Assembly (NCBI GenBank): GCA_037381915.1
Contig: JARRQJ010000031.1
Location: forward strand, 1-36,643
Length of the DNA: 36,643 bases
Direction of reading: 5' to 3'
Origin: JARRQJ01 sp037381915
GTDB lineage: Bacteria > Pseudomonadota > Gammaproteobacteria > DRLM01
This document shows, one piece after another, positions 1 to 7,839 of this stretch (the stretch's first letter is position 1; each line of letters opens with the position of its first letter). The notes under the pieces were generated by a model that saw nothing but the letters and a program-made list of their open reading frames with translations, was not told where the DNA came from and ran no database searches. Both the position numbers and the translations under genes were made by a program.

Positions 1-189
1 CCCATCCCCCTCCCGACCTCCCCCTTGAAGGGGGAGGAGATGGTCTCCCCCGGCCCGGCGAAGGGTTATCTATGGACGGGCAGAAACGAACACTGTCAAG
101 TGCAGCCGCCGTGGGCGGCTCTTGGTTCTAAGGCGCCTTTGAGGCGCTCATTGAATAAGCCCCGGCTTTGCCGGGGGTCATTTAACTTG
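1..189 (+). repeat. 190-bp dispersed repeat with C-rich head and three hairpins, copy 1
   Basis: The block matches 34294-34484 with roughly a dozen differences by eye (about 93%). It starts with the C-rich repeat head (CCTCCCCCTTGAAGGGGGAGG, an uninterrupted palindrome). It continues with three hairpins: GCCGCC/GGCGGC near 105-119, GGCGCC-TTT-GAGGCGC near 131-148, and CCCCGGC-TTT-GCCGGGG at 161-178. The last is followed by TCATTTAA on the plus strand, and by TTATT when read on the minus strand, so it could terminate transcripts arriving from the minus-strand gene ending at 208. No gene is seen in 1-207. Confidence 0.85.
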
Positions 190-207
190 GCTTGGGGGCG
201 GGAGGTG

Positions 208-432
208 TTATCGCCCGTGCAACATCGTATAGAACAGCGTCACGGCATTGAGCAATGCCAGGACACCGACGAGACGCACAAAAAATATGATGCCGCGCCC
301 CTTGAGCCAGCCCGGCGTTTCGGCGGCCGTGGTCTTTTTGAACATACCCGTGATCCATTCGATCAGCCGCGCCGGGTATTGGATACAGATGAAGCCCGCC
401 AGGAAATACAGGATGGCTACGAGCAGCGTCAT
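208..432 (-). CDS. small two-helix membrane protein (hypothetical)
   Basis: This 74-residue protein has two clear hydrophobic segments: roughly residues 2-27 (TLLVAILYFLAGF...) and residues 47-71 (GIIFFVRLVGVLALLNAV...). They are joined by a basic, Lys/Thr-rich loop, so it is an inner-membrane hairpin protein. I do not recognise a named family. It is the last gene of the minus-strand run that begins with the sortase-system regulator, about 100 bp after the cyclic-nucleotide-domain gene. No strong Shine-Dalgarno is visible before the ATG. Overlapping ORFs in other frames give Arg/His/Pro-rich translations without membrane character and look like shadows. The regular hydrophobic pattern is the main reason to accept it as real. 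Confidence 0.65.
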   Translation of the reverse strand: MTLLVAILYFLAGFICIQYPARLIEWITGMFKKTTAAETPGWLKGRGIIFFVRLVGVLALLNAVTLFYTMLHGR

Positions 433-531
433 GGCGTCGATACGGAGTTATTCGGTTTGGCGATGCCTGCGCTGCACGTTTCCCAGCGAGAAACATGCCC
501 GTCGGCGTCCACGCGGCCCGGACATCCTTGT

Positions 532-1014
532 TCAGTATCTGCCGTGAGTCTTGGTGATGTAATTGGCAAGTTCGCGGCTTTCCTGATTCATGCGCATCAG
601 ATTGCCGTGAGTGACGCGGAACAGGGCGCGCATGACTTTGTAGACAATGCGTGGATGCTTATCGAGTAAGGTCTCGAAGGCATCAGGTTCGAGGGTGTAC
701 ACCGTAGCGTTGCCGACGGCGCGCAAGGTGGCTTTACGCGGCGAGCGATCGACGAAGGCGCGGGTCCCCGCACATTCGCCTTTAGTCATGGTGTAGACCA
801 CGGTCTCCTTGCCGTCGTTGTTGCTGATGACGGCGAGACCGCCTTCGGCGAGAATGAACAGGGTGGTTTCCGTTCCGCCCTCGGTGATCAGCGTTTCGCC
901 GTCTTTCAACCGGTGCACCCCCATGATACCGGCCAGGACCTTGGCCTCCTCCTCATAGAGTTCGGCTCCCAGGCTGGAGGTGCGGACAAGGTCGGGGTTG
1001 GCGGCTTCACTCAT
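532..1014 (-). CDS. cyclic nucleotide-binding domain protein
   Basis: 160 residues, almost entirely one cNMP-binding (CAP_ED) beta-roll. It includes a GETLITEGG turn (about 38-46), LFILAEGGLAVI (52-63) and a phosphate-cassette-like GECAGTRAFVDRSPRKATLRA (78-98). The family usually shows G-E-x-x-G-E...R-x-A-T; here RKATLRA keeps the R-x-A-T spacing, so ligand binding is possible but unproven. There is no C-terminal helix-turn-helix, so this is a stand-alone sensor or protein-interaction module rather than a Crp-type activator. An AAAGGAG ribosome site lies about 9 nt before the ATG. It follows pdsO by 56 bp on the same strand and is probably co-transcribed with the sortase regulators. Confidence 0.85.
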   Translation of the reverse strand: MSEAANPDLVRTSSLGAELYEEEAKVLAGIMGVHRLKDGETLITEGGTETTLFILAEGGLAVISNNDGKETVVYTMTKGECAGTRAFVDRSPRKATLRAVGNATVYTLEPDAFETLLDKHPRIVYKVMRALFRVTHGNLMRMNQESRELANYITKTHGRY

Positions 1015-1070
1015 AGTGATCGGGCTCCTTTCGTGGCGCTTCGTTAACCACCGGCAATTTTACTCGATCT

Positions 1071-1883
1071 TCATGGCGGTAGATATATTGGCGTGTTGCC
1101 GTGGGGTCGCACCGCGTCCTGATAGATAAATTCCACTCGCCGGTTATGCCGGTAGTCGGTGGGATCGACCATGGGGACGGTATCGCCCAGGGCGCTGATG
1201 CGCAGTTGACTTTTCGGCACGCCATCCGCCTCCAGCAACTGTGCCACTTTGCTGGCCCTGGCCTCACTCAGGCGCTGGTTGTACCCCTTGGGTCCACGGT
1301 TGTCGGTATGGCCGGTGATAAGCAGGGTGTACTCGGGATGTGCCAGCAAAAAGTCGGCATGCTGCTTGACGATGGCCCGGTCCGCCGGAGAGATTTGGTC
1401 CTGATTGAAGCCAAAATAAAGGATCATCTGCTGTGGCAGCGGTGCCACGGTCTTTGCGGGCGTCTGCACTTCGTCGGGCGAGGGCTCGGTACCGGCCGTG
1501 ATGGCGGTTGTCGTCGATTGCGCCGTGGCCTCGGTTTCGGAGGACGCAGGGACTCCTGTCTCGGGCGACGCGGCGCTTGCCGATTCTGACGAGACGGGGG
1601 CTTTTGCCTCAGGACTTGCGGCGGTTTCCTCCCCCTGGGGTGCATCGGTTGCGTTGTCGGCCGTCATCTCATCCGATGCAAGTTGGGCGCTCGAGGAAGG
1701 GGTGGAGTCCGTAGCGGGTACTGCAGCCTGATCGAGAAGGGCTTTTACCTGTGTTTCAACCTGCGGTGTTTGCGAATCGATCTGCGCCAGGGTGGCCTTG
1801 TTGGCGGCACAACCGGCGACCACCAGCAATGGCAAGCCGACAATGACCAGACCGCCGACGGATTTATCGAATCTCTGTTGCAT
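1071..1883 (-). CDS. pdsO: OmpA-family lipoprotein of the dedicated sortase system (PdsO-like)
   Basis: 270 residues. The N-terminal signal ends in a lipobox V-V-A-G-C25, predicting an outer-membrane lipoprotein. Residues 58-142 form an Ala/Ser/Thr/Glu-rich linker with imperfect SPE-x-x-x-P-x-SSE repeats. Residues 152-256 are an OmpA C-terminal peptidoglycan-binding domain with GHTDNRG (D194) and the SEARA arginine (R209), the usual meso-diaminopimelate ligands. AAAGGAG precedes the ATG. It lies 118 bp behind the histidine kinase. A small CGGGT/ACCCG hairpin at 1929-1944 sits in that gap. The family assignment rests on the OmpA domain plus its position beside pdsRS, the Gram-negative sortase and its target (the context that defines TIGR03789). 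It may tether the sortase substrate's envelope site to peptidoglycan; that is inference. Confidence 0.85.
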   Translation of the reverse strand: MQQRFDKSVGGLVIVGLPLLVVAGCAANKATLAQIDSQTPQVETQVKALLDQAAVPATDSTPSSSAQLASDEMTADNATDAPQGEETAASPEAKAPVSSESASAASPETGVPASSETEATAQSTTTAITAGTEPSPDEVQTPAKTVAPLPQQMILYFGFNQDQISPADRAIVKQHADFLLAHPEYTLLITGHTDNRGPKGYNQRLSEARASKVAQLLEADGVPKSQLRISALGDTVPMVDPTDYRHNRRVEFIYQDAVRPHGNTPIYLPP

Positions 1884-2001
1884 GATTTCGCTCCTTTATC
1901 ACTAGAGAAGGGTTGCTGTTTGCTTGACCGGGTCATTTAACCCGTGCAGGGGGGCGAGAGCGGGAATGAAAAGGGATGAAGCGCGATGGGATAATGGCGA
2001 A

Positions 2002-4122
2002 TTATGACAAGGGGAGTACAACGCGAAACAACACGCCCTCAGGGTCCGCAAGATCGGCCACTTCGACGTGGCCGCCATGATATTCGGCGATCAGGCGCAC
2101 GATATAAAGGCCCAGGCCGAGGTGGGGGCGGTCATTCTTGCCTTGACGGAGGGACACCATGGATTCGAACAGCTGGGTGCGCATTTCCCGCGGTAGCCGC
2201 GCGCCCTCATTGGCAACGCCCAGCACCAGACAAGGATGTTCCACGGTCACGGTAATACGGATGGCCGTTTCGGGTTTGACGAAGTCCAGGGCGTTGTCCA
2301 CCAGCTTGTCCAGCAACTGTGCCAGCAACTCCGCCGAGCCGTTGATCATGGCCTGGGACGCGGCGGGTTCGCAGTCGAACTCGAAGGGTTGTTGCGGACG
2401 GGCCAGGCGATAAGCATCCACGCAGCCGGCGATCACCGTCGCCGGTACATACGGCTTGGCCGGTTCCTGTAGTACCGTTTGTTCCAAGTGGGTTGCCTCG
2501 CTCATGCGGGTGAGTATGCCGTTGAGGCGCGCCACGCCCTCGTGGGCGCGCTGCAAATAGACCTGGCGTTCCGGAGGGGGGAGGTCCGCTTCCAGGTTGT
2601 CCAGAGAAGAGCGCACGATGGAGATGGGGGTGCGCAGTTCATGGCTGAGTTTGCCGGCCATGGTCTCGAGATAGCGATTGTATTGCGCCAGCCGCTCATG
2701 CATGGCGTGGAAACTGCGGCCCAGGTCGCCCAGTTCATCGCCGGCACCGGTGAATGTAATTTCCCCCTGCACGCGGCCGTCGGCGCCGATGCTGGCCTCG
2801 ACCTGGTTGCGCAACCGCCGTACCCGCAGCGACAGCCGGGTGGCGAAGGCGAGCAGCAGCCCGATGGTCAAGGCAAACGCCAGCAGACTCATGTTCACCA
2901 GTGCCTCGACTGCCCGGTTTTGCAGGATGAGGACGCTGTTGCTGGTTTCTTCCACGGCCAGGGCGCCCACCAGCCGCCCATCCGCGTAAACGGGGTGGGC
3001 GGCGGTGACGATGCTGATCTTTTCATCGAGGGTGCGCCGCCGGCTGACGGCGGCCTTGCCGGCGAGGGCCCGGGTCACCGCGGGATCGTCGAAGCGCGAC
3101 GCCGAGGAGAGCCGGTCTCTAACCCTGTGTGCCGGTTGATCCAGCAATAGTCGATAGAGCAGCGGCACGAAATCGTCGGAGGAAGACGAGGTATTGGACG
3201 CCGTCGCTTCGTTGTCATCTTCGCCCAGGTCCTCGCCGGACATATTGTCGGCCAGGCCCACCACCCGATGATCCCGGTCAACCAGCCAAATGCGGCTCAA
3301 CGGCCGCTGCAGCCGCTGCAGGATTTGCTCGGTTGCCGCGCTCGGCAAGGCAATCGTGCCCAGGCCGTCACGCTTCTCGGTATCGCCGTTGCTTATCAGC
3401 GTTTTCACCGTGCCCGAGGCGGGATCATCAACGTCGGCGACGGCAAAGGCGATACGCTCGCCGACCATGTTGAGCGGAATGCGTAGTTCGACATCGTAGC
3501 CACCCGCCACCTCCTGCCATTGAGCCTTGATGCGCGGTTCGACACCCAGCGGCAGACCATGCCGTTCCTTGGCCGGCATGATGTAGGTGTGGACCCAGCC
3601 GGGGGCGATGGTGCTGATGCGATAGCGACGGAACCTGCCGTTACGATCCAGGACACTGATGCGCAGGTGGTCGGAACGATCCGTGCGGTGGCTGGTGGGC
3701 GGGCGGTAGACGATATGGTCGTCGTGGATCTCGAAGAGGAGATAAAGATATTTATGCCACACCCCCAAAGAGTAATGGACTTCCAGATCCTGGGCGGCGG
3801 CGGCCCCGCCCAGGCGTAGTCTGCGATCGGCGTAAGGACGCCAGTCATCGGGATAGCCGTCCACCTGGATGGGCGAGTGCAGCGGCCGGACATAGACATG
3901 AGTGTCGGCCGCGGGAATGTCCGCCGGCGGGGGAGGCAGGGAGAAGGGGGCCTGCCGGTCGTTCATCATCGCCGCCATGATGGCCACCCGATCAAGCAGT
4001 TGCTGGTCCTGCGCCGAACGCAGATAAGCCTCGAGGCCCTGGACATATTGGTAGCCCAGCCATGGCAAGACCAGCAGGCTCAGTGAGGCCAGTAATAACT
4101 TGTTGCGTATGGAAATCCTCAT
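2002..4122 (-). CDS. pdsS: dedicated sortase system histidine kinase with CBM9-like sensor
   Basis: 706 residues from the ATG at 4122, 16 nt after pdsR. The reading frame extends further upstream, but that part overlaps pdsR and is low-complexity shadow. TM1 is at about 7-24. Residues 80-260 resemble the CBM9/DOMON-like beta-sandwich of carbohydrate-sensing kinases (IQVDGYPDDW start, LYLLFEIHDDHIVYR). TM2 is at about 408-428, then HAMP. HisKA follows with the phospho-acceptor H494 in KLSHELRTP. The HATPase domain has N610 in the N box and GLGLYIV at 669-675; the G1 box reads ANEGARLP, so the usual Asp is replaced (N638-E). Architecture and neighbours match the TIGR03785 kinase. It presumably phosphorylates PdsR in response to an envelope or glycan signal. 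Confidence 0.92.
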   Translation of the reverse strand: MRISIRNKLLLASLSLLVLPWLGYQYVQGLEAYLRSAQDQQLLDRVAIMAAMMNDRQAPFSLPPPPADIPAADTHVYVRPLHSPIQVDGYPDDWRPYADRRLRLGGAAAAQDLEVHYSLGVWHKYLYLLFEIHDDHIVYRPPTSHRTDRSDHLRISVLDRNGRFRRYRISTIAPGWVHTYIMPAKERHGLPLGVEPRIKAQWQEVAGGYDVELRIPLNMVGERIAFAVADVDDPASGTVKTLISNGDTEKRDGLGTIALPSAATEQILQRLQRPLSRIWLVDRDHRVVGLADNMSGEDLGEDDNEATASNTSSSSDDFVPLLYRLLLDQPAHRVRDRLSSASRFDDPAVTRALAGKAAVSRRRTLDEKISIVTAAHPVYADGRLVGALAVEETSNSVLILQNRAVEALVNMSLLAFALTIGLLLAFATRLSLRVRRLRNQVEASIGADGRVQGEITFTGAGDELGDLGRSFHAMHERLAQYNRYLETMAGKLSHELRTPISIVRSSLDNLEADLPPPERQVYLQRAHEGVARLNGILTRMSEATHLEQTVLQEPAKPYVPATVIAGCVDAYRLARPQQPFEFDCEPAASQAMINGSAELLAQLLDKLVDNALDFVKPETAIRITVTVEHPCLVLGVANEGARLPREMRTQLFESMVSLRQGKNDRPHLGLGLYIVRLIAEYHGGHVEVADLADPEGVLFRVVLPLS

Positions 4123-4138
4123 CGACGCTTGATGCGAC

Positions 4139-4831
4139 TCATGACGTCTGCCAGCGGTAACCCAGACCGTAGACGCTGTCGATGGCGGCGAAGTCTTTGT
4201 CCACCTCGAGGAATTTTTTGCGGATGCGCTTGATATGGGACGTGATGGTGGCGTCATCCACCACCACATGAGCCGCCTGCATCAACTGTTCGCGGCTCTT
4301 GACGTGGCCGGGGTGGTTGGCCAGGTCATACACGATCCAGAACTCGGTGAGGCTAAGGTCGATCGGTCGGTCCCGCCAGCGGGCGCTGTAGCGGTCCATA
4401 TCCAGCAGCAGCTCGCCCCGCCGCAGCTCTTGTTGCGGCGCCTGCGGCTGCCGCAGGGCGTCCAGGCGGCGGAAAAAGGCGCCGATGCGGGCACAGAGAT
4501 TGACGAGGCTGATGTCCTTGGTGAGGTAATCGTCCGCCCCCAGGCGCAGTCCGGAGATGGTGTCGAGATCGCTGTCCCGCGCACTGAGAAAGATGATCGG
4601 CAAGCTTGCCGAACGGGCGCGCAACTGGCGGCATAATTCAAAGCCGCCCTCGATCTCGTCGTCAAGACCGATGTCGAGCAGCACCAGATCGGGCAGGCGC
4701 TGCACAAAGCCGGCTTCGGCCTCGGCCCGATTGGCATAGACTTGCACTTGATAACCCTGCCTGCTTAGGGCGGCGGCATAGTTCTGGCGTATCGCCGCCT
4801 CGTCTTCAACGATTGCAATCGACCTGCGCAT
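4139..4831 (-). CDS. pdsR: dedicated sortase system response regulator
   Basis: 230 residues, OmpR/PhoB-like. The receiver domain (2-120) has the acidic pair E9-D10, phospho-acceptor D53 (LVLLDIG), S83 and K105 in the expected places. An unusual GLDDEIEGG loop follows the phospho-Asp. The C-terminal winged helix (about 130-228) contains DLSLTEFWIVYDLANHPGHV and the recognition region ITSHIKRIRKKF, ending in the GLGYRW wing. It is the first gene of the minus-strand run and lies head-to-head with the sortase substrate gene, so the shared 248-bp gap is its most likely operator. The domain pattern and synteny fit the TIGR03787 regulator dedicated to this sortase system. Confidence 0.92.
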   Translation of the reverse strand: MRRSIAIVEDEAAIRQNYAAALSRQGYQVQVYANRAEAEAGFVQRLPDLVLLDIGLDDEIEGGFELCRQLRARSASLPIIFLSARDSDLDTISGLRLGADDYLTKDISLVNLCARIGAFFRRLDALRQPQAPQQELRRGELLLDMDRYSARWRDRPIDLSLTEFWIVYDLANHPGHVKSREQLMQAAHVVVDDATITSHIKRIRKKFLEVDKDFAAIDSVYGLGYRWQTS

Positions 4832-5079
4832 GATATTTTTCCGGTTTCCGGTAGCGAGTAATGAAGAGCCTCAATAGGTGCGCTCGCAATTCTTGATCCT
4901 CGTTAGTAGTCATCAATCTTACGCTACCACAGCCGCCGTCGCTTATGCCGCGGCTCGATGGGTTTGCCATAATTGGCCATTTTTCGTCCGGGCTCGCGCC
5001 CTTTTCGCTCCCTGTTATTGCTCGTCTTGGCCGGTTTACTCATTACGGTCATATCACCCGCCGCCTTGAGGGAGAACCC
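4832..5079. promoter_or_regulatory. divergent control region of the sortase system
   Basis: This 248-bp gap separates pdsR from the substrate gene. It contains an inverted pair GGTAGCG (4850-4856) and CGCTACC (4922-4928), each with TAA/TTA beside it on the inner side. A second weaker pair, TTGAT (4893-4897) and ATCAA (4912-4916), is nested inside. A -10-like CATAAT at 4968-4973 could serve the plus-strand gene, although no good -35 lies at the right distance. The substrate gene has a strong GAGGGAGA ribosome site at 5068-5075. The paired sites are plausible regulator-binding sites; this is inferred from position and symmetry only. Confidence 0.5.
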
Positions 5080-7215
5080 ATGAAACAACACGAAAAATGC
5101 GAGCCGAATCACCGGCTGTCGGACTGGGACGAAGTATGGGCGCTGATCGTGCCGTTCGTACTGCAGCTAAGCCTCGGGCTGGCCATGATTTTCATGCTGG
5201 CCGCGGTCGGCCGCAGCGCCCAGGCCGGAGAACTCACCGGGCTCGACGCGGTGCGTCAGGGCAGCCTGCTGTTCGCGGACGGGCACGGCGGTTATCGTCC
5301 GGCCCTGACGCAACGTACCAAGGTGAATATCGATGTCAGCGGCATGATCGCCCGTGCCAAGGTACGGCAACGTTTCACCAACGATAGCGAGCAGTGGGTG
5401 GAGGGGATCTATGTGTTCCCCTTACCGGAAGAGGCCGCTGTGGACCACCTGCGCATGCAAATCGGCGAGCGCGTCATCGAAGGCCGGATCGAGGAACGCT
5501 CGGCGGCCAAGCAGCACTATCAACGGGCCAAGACCCAGGGGAAGAAGGCCGCCTTGATCGAACAGGAGCGGCCCAACCTCTTCACCAACTCGGTAGCCAA
5601 TATCGCGCCGCACGAAACGGTGGTGGTCGAAATCGAATACCAGCAGGTGCTGCGTTACGACAATGGCGAGCTCCGGCTGCGTTTCCCCATGGCCATCACG
5701 CCTCGCTATATCCCCGGTACCCCGAGCGCAGAAAGCATGACTCGTTTCGACAACCGAGGGTGGGCGGTGGACACCGACCGGGTCCCGGATGCTTCGCGCA
5801 TTACTCCGCCGGTGTGGCAGGGCAAGGGAAAGGAAAAGATCAATCCCATCACGCTTACCGTGCATCTCGATGCCGGCTTTCCTCTGGCCCGGGTGGCCAG
5901 CCCCTACCATGCCATCCATCGGGTCGATGAGGATGCGGCCCGCGGTATCACCACCATTACCCTCGCCGATACCGACACGGTTGCCGACCGTGACTTTGAA
6001 CTGAGTTGGGCGCCGCAGGCCGACCGGGCGCCGCGGGCGGCGTTGTTCACCGAACAGGTCGGCACCGGGCGCTATTACCTGCTGATGGTGTTGCCGCCGG
6101 ACGCCGCGGCGCCGCAACAGCGCCTGCCTCGCGAAGTGGTCTTTGTGATCGATACGTCCGGTTCCATGGCCGGCACCTCCATCAGGCAGGCCAAACAGGC
6201 CCTGACGCTGGCGCTGCAACGCCTGCGGCCGGGGGATCGCTTCAATGTCATCTCATTCAACTCCAGCACAGACCGGCTGTTCGGCGACGCCCGTCCGGCT
6301 ACCCCCGAAAACCTGGAAGAGGCGCGCCGCTACGTCTCCGCCTTGCACGCCGATGGCGGTACTGAGATGCGCCCGGCCCTGAAGGCGGCGTTGCGTCACT
6401 CGCGGGAGGACGCTGCGCTGCGGCAAGTGATCTTTCTCACCGACGGCAGCGTGGGCGACGAGTCGGAACTGCTCGAACTCATCCATGATCGCCTCGGTCG
6501 CAGCCGCTTGTTCACCGTCGGTATCGGTTCGGCGCCCAACAGCCATTTCATGACCAAGGCGGCGCAGTTCGGCCGCGGCACCTTCACGTATATCGGTGAC
6601 CTGAGCGAAGTGCGTAGCAAGATGGAGGGCCTGTTTCGAAAGCTGGATTCGCCCGTGATGAGCGATCTTGCCGTCGATGCCGGCGGTACGGCGGTGGAAA
6701 CTTATCCGCAACGATTGCCCGATCTTTATCGCGGCGAGCCACTGGTCATCGCCATCAAGGGAGCGAGGAAGGGACAGGTCTTGACCATCCACGGGCGCCG
6801 CCTGCAAGCGCCGTGGCAGGCCCGCATCGCGTTGCAGAACGCCATCCCCGGGCACGGGGTGGGGGTGTTGTGGGCGCGGCGCAAGATTGCCGACTTGATG
6901 GATCAACAACGACAGGGCGCCGACCGGGAAGGCATCCGCAAAGCGGTAATCCAAGTGGCGCTGCAACACCACCTGGTGAGCAAGTACACCAGCCTGGTGG
7001 CGGTAGATGTGACGCCCAGCCGGCCGCAGGGCGCCGCATTGGAGCGGCGTGCCCTGCCGGTTAATCTTCCCCACGGCCAGCAATATGAAAAGATCTTCGG
7101 CCACCTGCCACAGACCGCCACCGCCGCGCCTCTCGATCTGCTCTTGGGCACGCTGTTGCTGCTGTCGGCGCTGATGGTGTGGTTCTTTACCTCCCCTCGG
7201 GAGGACTGGCCATGA
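5080..7215 (+). CDS. sortase substrate: VIT / von Willebrand A domain protein with LPQTA anchor
   Basis: 711 residues from the ATG at 5080, chosen because GAGGGAGA stands 5 nt upstream; the frame is open 45 codons further up without a site. An N-terminal membrane/signal segment spans about 21-44, with likely cleavage after AQA49. A VIT domain (about 75-190) precedes a vWA domain (about 350-515) with the MIDAS residues D358-x-S360-x-S362, T428 and D455. The C terminus is a cell-wall-sorting-like tripartite signal: LPQTA at 676-680, a hydrophobic stretch (685-703) and a short tail with one Arg. This matches the marine proteobacterial sortase target family (TIGR03788). It overlaps the sortase gene by 4 nt. 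It is expected to be exported and processed by that sortase; its ligand is unknown. Confidence 0.93.
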   Translation: MKQHEKCEPNHRLSDWDEVWALIVPFVLQLSLGLAMIFMLAAVGRSAQAGELTGLDAVRQGSLLFADGHGGYRPALTQRTKVNIDVSGMIARAKVRQRFTNDSEQWVEGIYVFPLPEEAAVDHLRMQIGERVIEGRIEERSAAKQHYQRAKTQGKKAALIEQERPNLFTNSVANIAPHETVVVEIEYQQVLRYDNGELRLRFPMAITPRYIPGTPSAESMTRFDNRGWAVDTDRVPDASRITPPVWQGKGKEKINPITLTVHLDAGFPLARVASPYHAIHRVDEDAARGITTITLADTDTVADRDFELSWAPQADRAPRAALFTEQVGTGRYYLLMVLPPDAAAPQQRLPREVVFVIDTSGSMAGTSIRQAKQALTLALQRLRPGDRFNVISFNSSTDRLFGDARPATPENLEEARRYVSALHADGGTEMRPALKAALRHSREDAALRQVIFLTDGSVGDESELLELIHDRLGRSRLFTVGIGSAPNSHFMTKAAQFGRGTFTYIGDLSEVRSKMEGLFRKLDSPVMSDLAVDAGGTAVETYPQRLPDLYRGEPLVIAIKGARKGQVLTIHGRRLQAPWQARIALQNAIPGHGVGVLWARRKIADLMDQQRQGADREGIRKAVIQVALQHHLVSKYTSLVAVDVTPSRPQGAALERRALPVNLPHGQQYEKIFGHLPQTATAAPLDLLLGTLLLLSALMVWFFTSPREDWP

Positions 7216-7766
7216 GACGCGGGCGCACGCTGCTGTTGCTGGCCTTGATCGGCGCCGGGCTATGCTTCGGCGGTCATGCCGGTTATATCTACGCCAAGGC
7301 CGTGGTGGCGCAGGCGCTGATTCAACGGGCCTGGCGGGACAGTCTGGAGACCCGGCATCAGGTCAAACCCTGGTCGTGGGCCGATACCTGGCCGGTGGCC
7401 CGGCTCGTCGTACCCAGTCTCGACGTCGACCTTTGCGTGCTCGCCGGCGACTATGGCAGCAGCCTGGCCTTCGGGCCGGGACGGCGCTTGGGCACCAACA
7501 TGATCAGTGGCCATCGCGACACCCATTTTCGTTTTCTGAAGCGGCTGCGAACGGGGCAGGTGATCCTGTTGCAGGAGCGCAGCGGTTCCTGGCATCGCTA
7601 CCGCGTCATCGCCAGTTCGGTGGTGAATAAGTCCGTCAATCTCCCACGGATCGGGGATCCATCGGTTTTGATCCTGGTGACCTGTTATCCCTTCGACGCC
7701 ATCGTTCCGGGCGGACCATTGCGCTACGTGGTCTATGCCCGGAAGGTTGAGGGCAAGACGATTTAG
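7212..7766 (+). CDS. class GN (Gram-negative) sortase
   Basis: 184 residues; the start ATG overlaps the substrate's stop as ATGA. One N-terminal membrane anchor (about 6-23) is followed by the conserved KPWSWADTWPVARL block (52-65). The sortase fold carries the catalytic triad: H101 in SGHRDTHF, C158 in LVTCYPF and R171 in PLRYVVYA. Length and motifs fit the single sortase of Gram-negative dedicated systems (TIGR03784). The enzyme should cleave the LPQTA signal of its partner between T and A and transfer the product to an unknown acceptor. Translational coupling suggests fixed stoichiometry with that one substrate. No second sortase or other LPxTA protein is visible in the window. Confidence 0.94.
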   Translation: MRRGRTLLLLALIGAGLCFGGHAGYIYAKAVVAQALIQRAWRDSLETRHQVKPWSWADTWPVARLVVPSLDVDLCVLAGDYGSSLAFGPGRRLGTNMISGHRDTHFRFLKRLRTGQVILLQERSGSWHRYRVIASSVVNKSVNLPRIGDPSVLILVTCYPFDAIVPGGPLRYVVYARKVEGKTI

Positions 7767-7803
7767 TGAGTTGGTGAATTATACGTTTTGCCGATCAACT
7801 TGA

Positions 7804-7818
7804 ATCGCCTGCGGCGAT
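7804..7818 (+). terminator. hairpin just after the sortase gene
   Basis: ATCGCC-TGC-GGCGAT forms a perfect 6-bp stem 37 nt after the sortase stop and is followed by a modestly T-rich GATTTGATTGAA. It is placed correctly for the end of the substrate-sortase transcript, but it lacks a proper U-tract, so it is only a candidate. Confidence 0.35.
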
Positions 7819-7839
7819 GATTTGATTGAATCGAGGCCC

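Noticed and set aside
4123..4269. 49-codon N-terminal extension of the kinase
   Set aside because: It overlaps pdsR and reads as Ser/Thr/Trp-rich shadow; the membrane-anchored start is at 4122.
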